Source: Streptomyces sp. NK15101
Lineage (GTDB): Bacteria; Actinomycetota; Actinomycetes; Streptomycetales; Streptomycetaceae
Length of the DNA stretch: 64,000 nucleotides
Assembly: GCF_020400725.1 (NCBI RefSeq)
Contig: NZ_JAINVG010000003.1
Coordinates: forward strand, 62,001-126,000
Direction of reading: 5' to 3'
Both the position numbers and the translations under genes were made by a program. Below the pieces are notes generated by a model that was not told where the DNA came from, searched no databases, and worked only from the letters and a program-made list of their open reading frames with translations. Each line of letters opens with the position of its first letter. Position 1 is the first letter of the stretch. Of the stretch, positions 15,885-23,792 are shown piece by piece.

Positions 15885-17246
15885 ATGTCCGCAACACGAC
15901 GTCAGATCCTCTCCCGCACCGGAGCGTCCGTCGCCGGGATCGCCTTCACGGGCGCCCTCTCCGAGCTCTTCGCCGGAAGCGCCGCGGCCGCGGGCCGTCG
16001 GGGAGGCTACGGTCCCCTCGTACCGGACCCGGACGGTCTCCTCGACCTCCCGGCCGGCTTCCGCTACAAGGTCCTCTCCCGGCAGGGCGACCCGCTCCGC
16101 TCCGGCGAGGGACCGGTCCCCGGCAACCACGACGGCATGGGCGCCTTCGCCGGCCGCCGCGGCCGGGTGCACCTCGTCCGCAACCACGAGAACCGGGTCA
16201 CCGGGAAGATCGCCGTCCCCACCGTCCCCGGCCTCACCTACGACCCGGCCGGCAAGGGCGGCTGCACGGCCCTCGAACTCGACGGCCGCAACAACGTCCT
16301 CGGCGAGCGGGTCGCCATCGCCGGGACCGCCGTCAACTGCGCCGGCGGTCCCACCCCGTGGAACACCTGGCTGACCTGCGAGGAGACCGAGGACCGGGCC
16401 GGCACCAACGGCTACACCAAGGACCACGGCTTCGTCTTCGAGGTCGACGGCGCCGACCCGCACCGCACCGGAGCCGTCCCGCTCACCGCCATGGGCCGCT
16501 TCCAGCACGAGGCCGTCGCCGTCGACCCGGCGAGCGGCATCGTGTACGAGACGGAGGACGCCTTCGAGCGGCCCTTCGGGCTCTTCTACCGGTTCCTGCC
16601 GGAGAAGCCGCTCGGCGGCACCGGCTCGCTGCGCGCCGGCGGCGCCCTGGAGGCCATGCGGGTGCCCGGCGTGCCCGACCTCTCCGCCGTCCAGGAGACC
16701 GGCGCCCGCTTCGAGGGCGTCGAGTGGGTCCCGGTACCGGACCCCCTGGCGACCGGGACCCCGATCCGGCACCAGGACTTCGGGCCCAGGGGCATCACGC
16801 ACGCCCAGAAGCTGGAGGGCTGCTACTGGGGCGGGCGGTCCGTCTACTTCGTGTCCTCCTTCGCGCGGGCCAAGGACGGCTCGGCGGCCACGCACTTCGG
16901 CCAGGTGTGGAAGTACGAACCGCACAGGCGGCGGCTCACCCTCGTCGTGGTCTTCGGCCCGAGCACCGACGTCCGGCTCCCCGGCGAGTCCCCGGACAAC
17001 ATCTGTCTGGCGCCGACCGGAGGCCTGATGGTCTGCGAGGACGGCGACGGGGCGCAGCACGTCTTCGGGGTGAGCGAGAAGGGCGAGGTGTACCCGGTCG
17101 CGAGGGGCGCGCAGAACATCGGCACCCCGGAGGCCCCGGAGTGGGGCGAGTTCGCGGGCGTCACCTTCTCCCCGGACGGCTCGACCATGTACGTCAACTG
17201 CTACACGCCCGGCACGACGTTCGCGGTGACGGGCCCCTGGTGCTGA
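15885..17246 (+). CDS. PhoX family secreted phosphatase
   Basis: A 453-residue protein with a twin-arginine signal (SATRRQILSRTGASVAGIAF) and a PhoX-like domain. Motifs include VPGNHDGMGAF, HLVRNHENR, TWLTCEETED, FQHEAVAVDPASGIVYETED and PGESPDNICLAPTGGLMVCE with CEDGDG. PhoX enzymes are calcium/iron phosphomonoesterases exported folded by Tat, which agrees with the RR signal. Start ATG 15885 is chosen; GTG 15873 is in frame. The upstream region has several GTCAC-type repeats (15835-15855) that could be a degenerate PHO box. The PPK2 gene follows, suggesting a phosphate theme. Confidence 0.85.
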   Translation: MSATRRQILSRTGASVAGIAFTGALSELFAGSAAAAGRRGGYGPLVPDPDGLLDLPAGFRYKVLSRQGDPLRSGEGPVPGNHDGMGAFAGRRGRVHLVRNHENRVTGKIAVPTVPGLTYDPAGKGGCTALELDGRNNVLGERVAIAGTAVNCAGGPTPWNTWLTCEETEDRAGTNGYTKDHGFVFEVDGADPHRTGAVPLTAMGRFQHEAVAVDPASGIVYETEDAFERPFGLFYRFLPEKPLGGTGSLRAGGALEAMRVPGVPDLSAVQETGARFEGVEWVPVPDPLATGTPIRHQDFGPRGITHAQKLEGCYWGGRSVYFVSSFARAKDGSAATHFGQVWKYEPHRRRLTLVVVFGPSTDVRLPGESPDNICLAPTGGLMVCEDGDGAQHVFGVSEKGEVYPVARGAQNIGTPEAPEWGEFAGVTFSPDGSTMYVNCYTPGTTFAVTGPWC

Positions 17247-17327
17247 GCTAGCGGGCGCCCGGGATCCGTCGCACGATCGGGAGAGGACGGCCGGGAGAGA
17301 CGACCGGCGCGGCGGAAGGGGCGACCG

Positions 17328-18209
17328 ATGCCGAAGAAGGGCCGCGGGGGGAAGAAGCCGGGGGCTCCCGATCCCGTGCTGCGGGACCTCCTGCGCGTCC
17401 CCGAGGGCGAGCGGATCGACCTCGGGGCGTACGACACCCGGGCGGTCCCGGCCGGCCCCGCCGACAAGACGGCGGGGCTGGCCGCCACCGCCGCCCTCGG
17501 GCCGCGCCTCGCCGACCTCCAGGAGCGGCTGTACGCGGCGAGCACCGCCGGCGACCGCCGGCGGCTGCTCCTCGTCCTCCAGGGCATGGACACCAGCGGC
17601 AAGGGCGGCACGGTCAAACACGTCATCGGGCTCTTCAACCCGTCCGGCTGCCGCATCCACGCCTTCAAGGCGCCGACGCGGGAGGAGCGGAACCACCCCT
17701 TCCTCTGGCGGGTCGAGCGGGCGCTCCCCCAGCCGGGCGAGATCGGCATCTTCGACCGCTCGCACTACGAGGACGTCCTCGTCGCCCGGGTCCGGGAGCT
17801 GGTCCCCCGCCGTCTGCTAGGCCGCCGCTACGGCCAGATCAACCGCTTCGAGAAGTCCCTCGCCGACGACGGGGTGACCCTCGTCAAGGTCTTCCTCCAC
17901 CTGTCGTACGAGGAACAGCGCGCCCGGCTCCTCGCGCGCCTGGACAACCCCGAGAAGCACTGGAAGTTCGACTCGGGCGACATCGAGGAGCGGGCGCTGT
18001 GGCCGGCGTACCAGCACGCGTACGAGCTGGCCCTCGAACGCTGCACCACGGACGAGGCCCCCTGGTACCTGGTCCCGGCGGACCGCAAGTGGTACCGCAA
18101 CTGGGCGATCAGCAGGCTGCTGCTCGAACACCTGGAGGCGCTGGACCCGCGGTACCCGCCGGGGGACTTCGACGTGCAGGAGTGCCGGGCGCGGCTCCTC
18201 GCTTCGTGA
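17328..18209 (+). CDS. ppk2: PPK2 family polyphosphate kinase
   Basis: A 293-residue PPK2-type enzyme that transfers phosphate between polyphosphate and nucleotides. Walker A is QGMDTSGKGG (85-94) and the second P-loop kinase motif FDRSHYEDV lies at 142-150; the basic lid region RLLGRRYGQINRFEK and WKFDSGDIEERALW match the family. The N terminus is Lys/Gly-rich. Start ATG 17328 has GGAAGGGG upstream. It lies 81 bp after the PhoX-like gene on the same strand. Confidence 0.93.
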   Translation: MPKKGRGGKKPGAPDPVLRDLLRVPEGERIDLGAYDTRAVPAGPADKTAGLAATAALGPRLADLQERLYAASTAGDRRRLLLVLQGMDTSGKGGTVKHVIGLFNPSGCRIHAFKAPTREERNHPFLWRVERALPQPGEIGIFDRSHYEDVLVARVRELVPRRLLGRRYGQINRFEKSLADDGVTLVKVFLHLSYEEQRARLLARLDNPEKHWKFDSGDIEERALWPAYQHAYELALERCTTDEAPWYLVPADRKWYRNWAISRLLLEHLEALDPRYPPGDFDVQECRARLLAS

Positions 18210-18251
18210 GCCGATCCGGCGGGCGGGCGGGGGGTGAGTGTCGAGCCGCCG

Positions 18252-18273
18252 ACCGATCATCACTTTGATCGGT
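18252..18273. promoter_or_regulatory. Inverted repeat before the polysaccharide deacetylase
   Basis: Perfect 8-bp arms ACCGATCA (18252-18259) and TGATCGGT (18266-18273) with a six-base spacer end 12 bases before GTG 18286. The segment is AT-rich against its surroundings, so an operator overlapping the promoter is likely; a translation-blocking hairpin is the alternative. Confidence 0.45.
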
Positions 18274-18285
18274 TAACTTCCGGTC

Positions 18286-19164
18286 GTGAACACTTCTGCA
18301 CGAAAACTGGCGGCACTCGGTCTCCTGGGTGCCGCCCTCGTCGGCTGCGGCGGCGGCGCGGCCGAGACCCCGCCGCCGAAGGCGAAGACGGCCGCCGCCG
18401 ACAGCCCCTCGCCCGGGCCCAGCGCGGCGGCCCCCGGCCCCAAGCCCGCGCGCGTCCCCGCCGCCCCGCCCACCATGGCGCCCGGGCCCGGCGGCCTCAC
18501 CCCCGTCTACTCGCGCCGCGCGAAGGGCACCGAGAAGGTCGTCGCGCTCACGTTCGACGCCGACATGACCGCCGATCAGGGCCCCCGCGCCGCCCGCGGC
18601 GAGCGCTTCGACAACCCCGGGCTCATCGCCACCCTGCGCCGGCTCGAGGTGGACGCGACCGTCTTCATGACCGGCCGGTGGGCGGAGGAGTACCCGGACC
18701 AGGCCAAGTCCATCGGCGGCGATCCGCGCTTCGAGATCGCCAACCACTCCTACAGCCACTACGCCTTCGCGTCCCCCTGCTACGGCCTGCCGACCGTCCC
18801 CCCGCCCGACATGGCGTCCGACGTGCAGCGCGCCTTCGACGCCTTCCGGGACGCCGGGGCCGTCAACGTCGTCCCGTACTTCCGCTTCCCCGGCGGCTGC
18901 TACGACGACGCGGCCCTGCGCGCCCTCGCCCCGGCCGGGGTCACCGCGGTCCAGTGGGACGTCGTCAGCGGCGACGCCTTCGCGAAGGACGCGGACGCCG
19001 TCGCCGAACAGGTCCTCGACGGGGTGAGGCCCGGCTCGCTCGTCGTCATGCACTGCACGCGCAGCGCCGCCCCCGTGACCGAGCGGGCGATCCGCCGGAT
19101 CGTCCCGGAGCTCCGCGCCCGCGGCTACCGCTTCGTCAAGGTCTCGGAGCTCATGAGCCGCTGA
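18286..19164 (+). CDS. Polysaccharide deacetylase (NodB homology) lipoprotein
   Basis: A 292-residue lipoprotein: signal peptide with lipobox LVGC (acylated C21), a Pro/Ala-rich linker to about residue 70, then a NodB domain. Catalytic motifs are TFDAD (89-93), the metal-binding HSYSH (154-158) and FRFPGG (199-204). It probably removes acetyl groups from peptidoglycan or another N-acetylated glycan outside the membrane. Start GTG 18286 is placed directly before the lipoprotein signal. An inverted repeat immediately upstream may regulate it. Confidence 0.9.
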   Translation: MNTSARKLAALGLLGAALVGCGGGAAETPPPKAKTAAADSPSPGPSAAAPGPKPARVPAAPPTMAPGPGGLTPVYSRRAKGTEKVVALTFDADMTADQGPRAARGERFDNPGLIATLRRLEVDATVFMTGRWAEEYPDQAKSIGGDPRFEIANHSYSHYAFASPCYGLPTVPPPDMASDVQRAFDAFRDAGAVNVVPYFRFPGGCYDDAALRALAPAGVTAVQWDVVSGDAFAKDADAVAEQVLDGVRPGSLVVMHCTRSAAPVTERAIRRIVPELRARGYRFVKVSELMSR

Positions 19165-19173
19165 CCCGGCGGC

Positions 19174-19824
19174 TCACTCCAGGCGCGCCGTGGCCCGGCA
19201 CGCGAGCGCCGCCGTCGCCGCCGCCAGGAGCAGCGCGCCGCCGCAGGCGAGCCAGGGCGGATCGGCGGCCGCCGTGCGGGTCCCGGTGACCAGGACGGTC
19301 ATCGCGAGCTTCGCCGGGGACCCCGTGGTCACGAGCGCGAGGAGGGAGCCGAGGACGAGGGCGGCGAGGGACCAGCCGGGGGCCCTGAGGAAGGGGCGGG
19401 CCGTCAGCGCGCCGACGGCGGCGCCCGTCAGGGCGCAGGCCAGGACCGCCGGCAGCCCCGTGAGGACGGCGGCGGGCGCGGTGAGCCCGCGCCGGTCGCC
19501 GACCGCCGTCACCGCGAGGACGGCGACCGTGCCGACGAGCACCGGCCAGGCGGCTCCGGTGAGCAGCGCCGCGAGATGGGCGCGGCCCCGGCCGGCGGCC
19601 GCCGCGACCACGCTCCGGGCGGCGGGCGGCTCCTGCGTGAGGCAGATCCGCACGGTCCAGGCGGAGACCGGGAGCAGGGCGGCCGCGGTGAACCCGAGCG
19701 CCCCGAGCACCGGCTCGCCGGCCTGGACGCCGACGCCGATGAAGGCCGCGTACAGGAGCAGCGGCGCCAGCCAGCGCTGGGATCGGAGCAGCAGACCCGA
19801 CTGGTAGCGCAGCAGCGCCGTCAT
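19174..19824 (-). CDS. ABC transporter membrane subunit (putative)
   Basis: A 216-residue very hydrophobic protein with about six membrane segments (for example WLAPLLLYAAFIGVGV, VLGALGFTAAALLPVSAW, GWSLAALVLGSLLALVTT, WLACGGALLLAAATAALACR). It has no motif that identifies a substrate. Its ATG overlaps the stop of the ATPase gene (ATGA), so the two form a unit, with the membrane subunit encoded downstream. An ABC-2-type exporter or a membrane-enzyme partner is the best guess. Confidence 0.75.
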   Translation of the reverse strand: MTALLRYQSGLLLRSQRWLAPLLLYAAFIGVGVQAGEPVLGALGFTAAALLPVSAWTVRICLTQEPPAARSVVAAAAGRGRAHLAALLTGAAWPVLVGTVAVLAVTAVGDRRGLTAPAAVLTGLPAVLACALTGAAVGALTARPFLRAPGWSLAALVLGSLLALVTTGSPAKLAMTVLVTGTRTAAADPPWLACGGALLLAAATAALACRATARLE

Positions 19825-20810
19825 GACCGTACGCCTTCGGTGCCGAGGTGGTGGATGTGCCAGGACGCGGCGAGGAGCGAGCCGAGCAGGGCGTCGGAGT
19901 GCGCCGGGTCGACGGTGAGGAGGGTGGTGCCGTCGGTGTGGGCGGCGAGCGCGGGGTCGCCGGGCAGGCGTCCGGGAAGCGGTCGTGCACCGGAGGCGAC
20001 GATACGGACGGAGGGCCGGGAGGCCGCGGGAGCGGACACCGACAGGGGCACGGCGGCAGCGGGCCCGGACCCGCCCGTCGAAGGACCGGCCACCGTCGGC
20101 CCGGGCCCGGGCCGGGCCGCCCGGAGGCCCGCGCCCGTCGCCGCGGCCGCGGGCCCGGCCGCCGGAACTCCGGGCCCCGGCCCCGCGAGCCCGGGAGGCG
20201 TCGTCTCCCGTACCCGGCCGCCCTCCACCCCGTACACCACCGTCGCCTCCCCCTCCAGGCGGCGGGGGTCGTGGTCGACGAAGACGACCGTGGCGCCGGT
20301 CGCGAGGCGCTCGCGGACGGCGGTGTCCAGTTCGGCGCGGGCCCCGGTGTCGAGGCCGGTCCAGGCCTCGTCGAGGACGAGCAGGGCAGGGTCGGCGAGG
20401 AGGGCCTGGGCGACGGCGACCTTCTGGCTGGTGCCCTTGGAGAGCTCCGCGAGCCCGGTTCCGGCGTGCTCGCCTGCCCCGAAGCGCTCCAGCCACTCCC
20501 CCGCCCGGGCCCGCGCCGCCGACCGGCCGAGGCCCTGGACGCGTCCGAGGTGGACCAGGTAGTCGACGGCCGTGAAGGGCAGGGCGACGGGGAAGCGCTC
20601 GGGGACGTACGCGGTGCGGGCCGGACGGCCGGTGACGCGGCCCTCGGTGGGCGCGTCGACCCCGGCGAGCAGCCGGAGCAGCGTGGACTTGCCGGTGCCG
20701 TTGGTGCCGACGACCCGGACGAGCGCGGCGGCGGGCAGGTCGAGGGAGACCTCCCGCAGCACCCACGGCCCGCGGAGGCCGTGCCGCCGCCCGACGTGCT
20801 CCAGCCTCAA
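19821..20810 (-). CDS. ABC transporter ATP-binding protein with C-terminal extension
   Basis: A 329-residue protein. The ABC domain covers about residues 1-205: Walker A GTNGTGKST, signature LSKGTSQ, Walker B ALLVLDEA and the H-loop FVDHDP. A Pro/Ala/Gly-rich linker of about 60 residues leads to a C-terminal module (PSVRIVASGARPLPGR to HIHHLGTEGVRS) seen in other exporter ATPases. TTG 20810 overlaps the AIM24 stop (TTGA) and is the only reasonable start; the Shine-Dalgarno is weak (AGAAGAA). Coupled translation with both neighbours suggests one operon. Confidence 0.82.
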   Translation of the reverse strand: MRLEHVGRRHGLRGPWVLREVSLDLPAAALVRVVGTNGTGKSTLLRLLAGVDAPTEGRVTGRPARTAYVPERFPVALPFTAVDYLVHLGRVQGLGRSAARARAGEWLERFGAGEHAGTGLAELSKGTSQKVAVAQALLADPALLVLDEAWTGLDTGARAELDTAVRERLATGATVVFVDHDPRRLEGEATVVYGVEGGRVRETTPPGLAGPGPGVPAAGPAAAATGAGLRAARPGPGPTVAGPSTGGSGPAAAVPLSVSAPAASRPSVRIVASGARPLPGRLPGDPALAAHTDGTTLLTVDPAHSDALLGSLLAASWHIHHLGTEGVRS

Positions 20811-21484
20811 TTCGAGGAGTTCTTCTGCGGGGTGAGCTCGCTCGGCCGGACGACGACGAAGCCCTGCCCCTCCAGCTTGAGCTGCACCGCCTCGCCCGAG
20901 CCGCCGCGGATCATCGAGCCGAGCGACTGCGAGCGGTGCAGGGAGGTGTGGAGCTGCTCGCTCCAGCCGACGACGGCGTCGGTGTCCACGTACACCGGGG
21001 CCTGCGGGGTGACGGGGATGACGATCGGGTTGCCCTCGCACATCAGGGCGATCTTGCCGTGGCCGGAGAAGACGGAGTTGAAGAGGCCGCCGCCGGTCAT
21101 GCCGGCGCCCTTCACCGTCCTGATGTCGTAGTGGAGGGTGGAGTCGAAGCAGAGCACGTTGCGGCCGTTGACGGTGAAGGCCTCGCCCTGCTCGATCTCG
21201 ACGATGAAGCAGTTCTGCGCCTCGTGCGCGAACCAGGCCTCGCCCTGGCCCCGCACGGCCATCAGCGGCAGGCCCTCGCCGGTGACGGCGCGCTTGAGCA
21301 GGCCGCCGATGCCCTGGCCCTTGCGCTCGAACTGGAGGTCGCCGCGGAAGGCGATCATCGAACCCTGGCGGGCGTGCATCTCGCCGTTCACGGTGTACTT
21401 GACCGACTTGGCGTTCTGCAGGGTCATCCCCGGGAAGGCCGCCGCCTCGGCGAGGTGCTCGCCGGCAAAAAGATCGCTCTTCAT
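20807..21484 (-). CDS. AIM24 family protein
   Basis: A 225-residue beta-rich AIM24/TerD-neighbour-type protein of unknown function. Typical features are NAKSVKYTVNGEMHARQGSMI, KGQGIGGLLKRAVTGEGLPLM and the Gly-rich SGHGKIALMCEGNPIVIPV. No signal or membrane segment is present. Start ATG 21484 has AGGA nine bases upstream; ATG 21493 is possible but its AGG is too close. It is the first gene of a coupled set with the ABC ATPase and membrane subunit. Confidence 0.88.
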   Translation of the reverse strand: MKSDLFAGEHLAEAAAFPGMTLQNAKSVKYTVNGEMHARQGSMIAFRGDLQFERKGQGIGGLLKRAVTGEGLPLMAVRGQGEAWFAHEAQNCFIVEIEQGEAFTVNGRNVLCFDSTLHYDIRTVKGAGMTGGGLFNSVFSGHGKIALMCEGNPIVIPVTPQAPVYVDTDAVVGWSEQLHTSLHRSQSLGSMIRGGSGEAVQLKLEGQGFVVVRPSELTPQKNSSN

Positions 21485-21555
21485 GGGGGGCATCCTGGCC
21501 CGGAAGGGATGATTCCCACAAGAATCGCTCCTGGCACCGATGGCAGACTTGCCGG

Positions 21556-22266
21556 GTGAGCAGCAACGAGACCGATCTCCGCGACGAGAAGCCCCAGTTC
21601 GTCCTCCCCCTGGTCGTCCGGATCGAGCGCGACGCGCCCCCGGGCCGCACCGACGCCCTGGAGACCGCGGCGCGGGCCGTCCTGGAGATCCTCGGCGACG
21701 ACCGCTCCCACGGCGAGGGCGAGTGGGCGCGGGCGATCGCCGACTGGCAGGACGCCCGGATCCGGAAGGTGGTGCGCCGGGCACGCGGCGCGGAGTGGCG
21801 CCGGGCGGGCGCCCTGCCCGGGATCACCGTCGGCGGCGCGGAGGCGGAGGTACGGGTCTTCCCTCCGGTCCCGCTCGACGGCTGGCCCAAGGAGCTCGCC
21901 AGGCTCCAGGTGTCGGGCACCGACCTGGACGACCCGGCCGCGCCCGGCCCCGTGCCGGAGGGCGCGGTGGTGCTGTGGCTCAACCCGGAGCTCGACATGT
22001 CGGCCGGCAAGGCGATGGCCCAGGCCGGCCACGGGGCGCAGCTGCTGTGGTGGGCGATGCCGGACGCCGACCGGAAGGCCTGGCGCGAGGCGGGCTTCCC
22101 GCTCGCGGTGCGGACCGCGACGGCCGGGGACTGGTCGGAGCTGACGGCGAGCGGCCTCCCGGTGGTGCGGGACGCGGGCTTCACGGAGATCGCCCCGGGT
22201 TCGTGCACGGTGGTGTCCGAGGGCAGCACGCGCTTCGCCCCGCAGCTGCGTCTCCCCCGGGCCTGA
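21556..22266 (+). CDS. Peptidyl-tRNA hydrolase PTH2-like protein
   Basis: A 236-residue protein. The C-terminal 120 residues carry the PTH2 signature NPELDMSAGKAMAQAGHGAQ and SGLPVVRDAGFTEIAPGSCT. The N-terminal half (PQFVLPLVVRIERDAPPGRT) is a family-specific extension. PTH2 enzymes release peptides from peptidyl-tRNA; actinobacteria also have a Pth1, so this is a secondary or specialised enzyme. Start GTG 21556 has no clear ribosome-binding site and could be leaderless. It is divergent from the AIM24 gene. Confidence 0.82.
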   Translation: MSSNETDLRDEKPQFVLPLVVRIERDAPPGRTDALETAARAVLEILGDDRSHGEGEWARAIADWQDARIRKVVRRARGAEWRRAGALPGITVGGAEAEVRVFPPVPLDGWPKELARLQVSGTDLDDPAAPGPVPEGAVVLWLNPELDMSAGKAMAQAGHGAQLLWWAMPDADRKAWREAGFPLAVRTATAGDWSELTASGLPVVRDAGFTEIAPGSCTVVSEGSTRFAPQLRLPRA

Positions 22267-22350
22267 CCGGCGGCGGGCCGGCGGCCGCGCGGCCGGGCGT
22301 CGGACCCGTGCCGTAGCGTGCGGCGGGTGTCGCGTCCCGAGGAGATCCGC

Positions 22351-23484
22351 ATGCCCGTTCACGCCCGGCTCCGGGCCACCGTCCCCGCCCTCGTGTCCGC
22401 GCCGCAGGCCGGTCCGCCGGAGATCGCGGGGCCGCCGGGGCGCAGGATGCTCGTCCAGGCGAGCGACGAGGAGGTCGTGGCGCAGCCCCTGGACGAGGCC
22501 TTCGCCGCGGTCCCGGCGGCCCGGGTCCGCTTCCCCGCCCCCTGGCCCCGCCGCCGCGGGACGTGGGAGGTGGCGCCGGACGCGAGCCTGGCCGTCTTCG
22601 CCGGGGTGCACGCGGTGCGCGCCGTGGAGCCTTCGGGCGCGACCCGCTGGGAGGTCCGGCACGGCTGCTGGTACGGCGCGTGCCGGGAGATGCACGAGTC
22701 GTACGAGGACTACGCGGAGGCGCGGGACCACCGCTACCCGGACGGGGGTTCGGTCGGCTTCTCGGCGGACGGGAAGCTCGTCTGGGCCCACGTGCGCGGC
22801 CCGTTGCCCGAGGGCGGGCTGGGCCCGGACACCGTCGACGAATGGCTGGTGATCGACGCCGGTGACGGTCGTGTGCTCGCCCGCGGCGACGCCGGGGCCG
22901 CGGCGGCCGGCAGCCTCCACCTCCCCCACCCGACCGATCCCCGTCGGATGGGCCTCGGCATCGGCGAGGGCCAGGACGGCGCGCCCCTGCGCCTGGGCAG
23001 CTGGGACGGAGAGCGGCTGGACGTCACGTACGTGGAGGGCGACCTCTGCCTGCTGGGCGTGAGTCCCTCGGGAGAGCGGCTCATGACGGTCTCCCACGAC
23101 CAGGACGCGCTCTCCGTCCGCGACTTCGGCGGCCTCCCGCTGGAGGGGCTGGAATGGGACGCGGAGTCGGTGCTGCCGCCGCATCCCGACGCCCCTTCGG
23201 GCGAGGAGGACGAAGCACCCGTCTGCTGGGACTGGGCGGGCGGCTTCGTCGACGAGACGACCCTCGTCGTCTCGACCGTGGAGAGCGACGACGAGTGGGG
23301 CGAGGGCAGGCACTGGCTGCTCGACACCACGGGCAGGCACGGACTCCGGCCGATCGCCTACCCGTCCCCGCCCTCCGGCCCGCCGGCCGCGCTCGGAGAC
23401 GGCGCCTGGGCGACGGCGTCCGAGGCGGGCGACGCCGTGCACGTCTGGGTGGCCGTCCGAGGAGAGCCGGAACCGGTCCGGTGA
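22351..23484 (+). CDS. Uncharacterised propeller-like protein
   Basis: A 377-residue soluble protein of unknown function. Repeated segments such as GSVGFSADGKLVWAHVRG, LLGVSPSGERLMTVSHDQD and ETTLVVSTVESDDEWGE suggest WD40/YVTN-like blades. An acidic patch (PSGEEDEAP) and a Trp/Cys-rich stretch (RHGCWYGACREMHESYEDY) are notable. No signal peptide. Start ATG 22351 has GAGGAG six bases upstream, which is better than the upstream in-frame GTG. It is not obviously linked to its neighbours. Confidence 0.72.
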   Translation: MPVHARLRATVPALVSAPQAGPPEIAGPPGRRMLVQASDEEVVAQPLDEAFAAVPAARVRFPAPWPRRRGTWEVAPDASLAVFAGVHAVRAVEPSGATRWEVRHGCWYGACREMHESYEDYAEARDHRYPDGGSVGFSADGKLVWAHVRGPLPEGGLGPDTVDEWLVIDAGDGRVLARGDAGAAAAGSLHLPHPTDPRRMGLGIGEGQDGAPLRLGSWDGERLDVTYVEGDLCLLGVSPSGERLMTVSHDQDALSVRDFGGLPLEGLEWDAESVLPPHPDAPSGEEDEAPVCWDWAGGFVDETTLVVSTVESDDEWGEGRHWLLDTTGRHGLRPIAYPSPPSGPPAALGDGAWATASEAGDAVHVWVAVRGEPEPVR

Positions 23485-23792
23485 CCGACCGTGCGGGCCG
23501 GACGACGGCGGGCGGGCGTCCGGGAAGCGGCACGGGGCCGGAGGTCCGGCAGGCGAGGGCGGCCGGGCTGCCGGCGGGGCCGAAGGCAGGGCGGTCGTCG
23601 TACGCGTACCGGTAGCGGTCCGGGTACGGGCACAGGCCGGCCGGGGCGGTCCCTGGAGACGAAGCGCGGCGTGACCGTCCGGGCGATCACAGCGGCCGAA
23701 GCTCAAATGAAGCTCTGAACCTGGGCTCCTCACGGTTCGGACGGAGGCGCCGGGGCCATCACGTGAGGGACTGGGGACCGAAGGAGGGGGAC
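23485..23792. other. Intergenic region upstream of the DUF692 operon
   Basis: About 308 bp with no convincing gene. The first 200 bp are extremely G+C-rich without codon structure. The last 100 bp are less G+C-rich and contain a near repeat (AAGCTCAAATGAAGCTC, about 23700-23716), consistent with the promoter region of the DUF692 operon. A strong ribosome-binding site AAGGAGGGGG ends at 23790. No -10 or -35 could be fixed with confidence. Confidence 0.5.
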
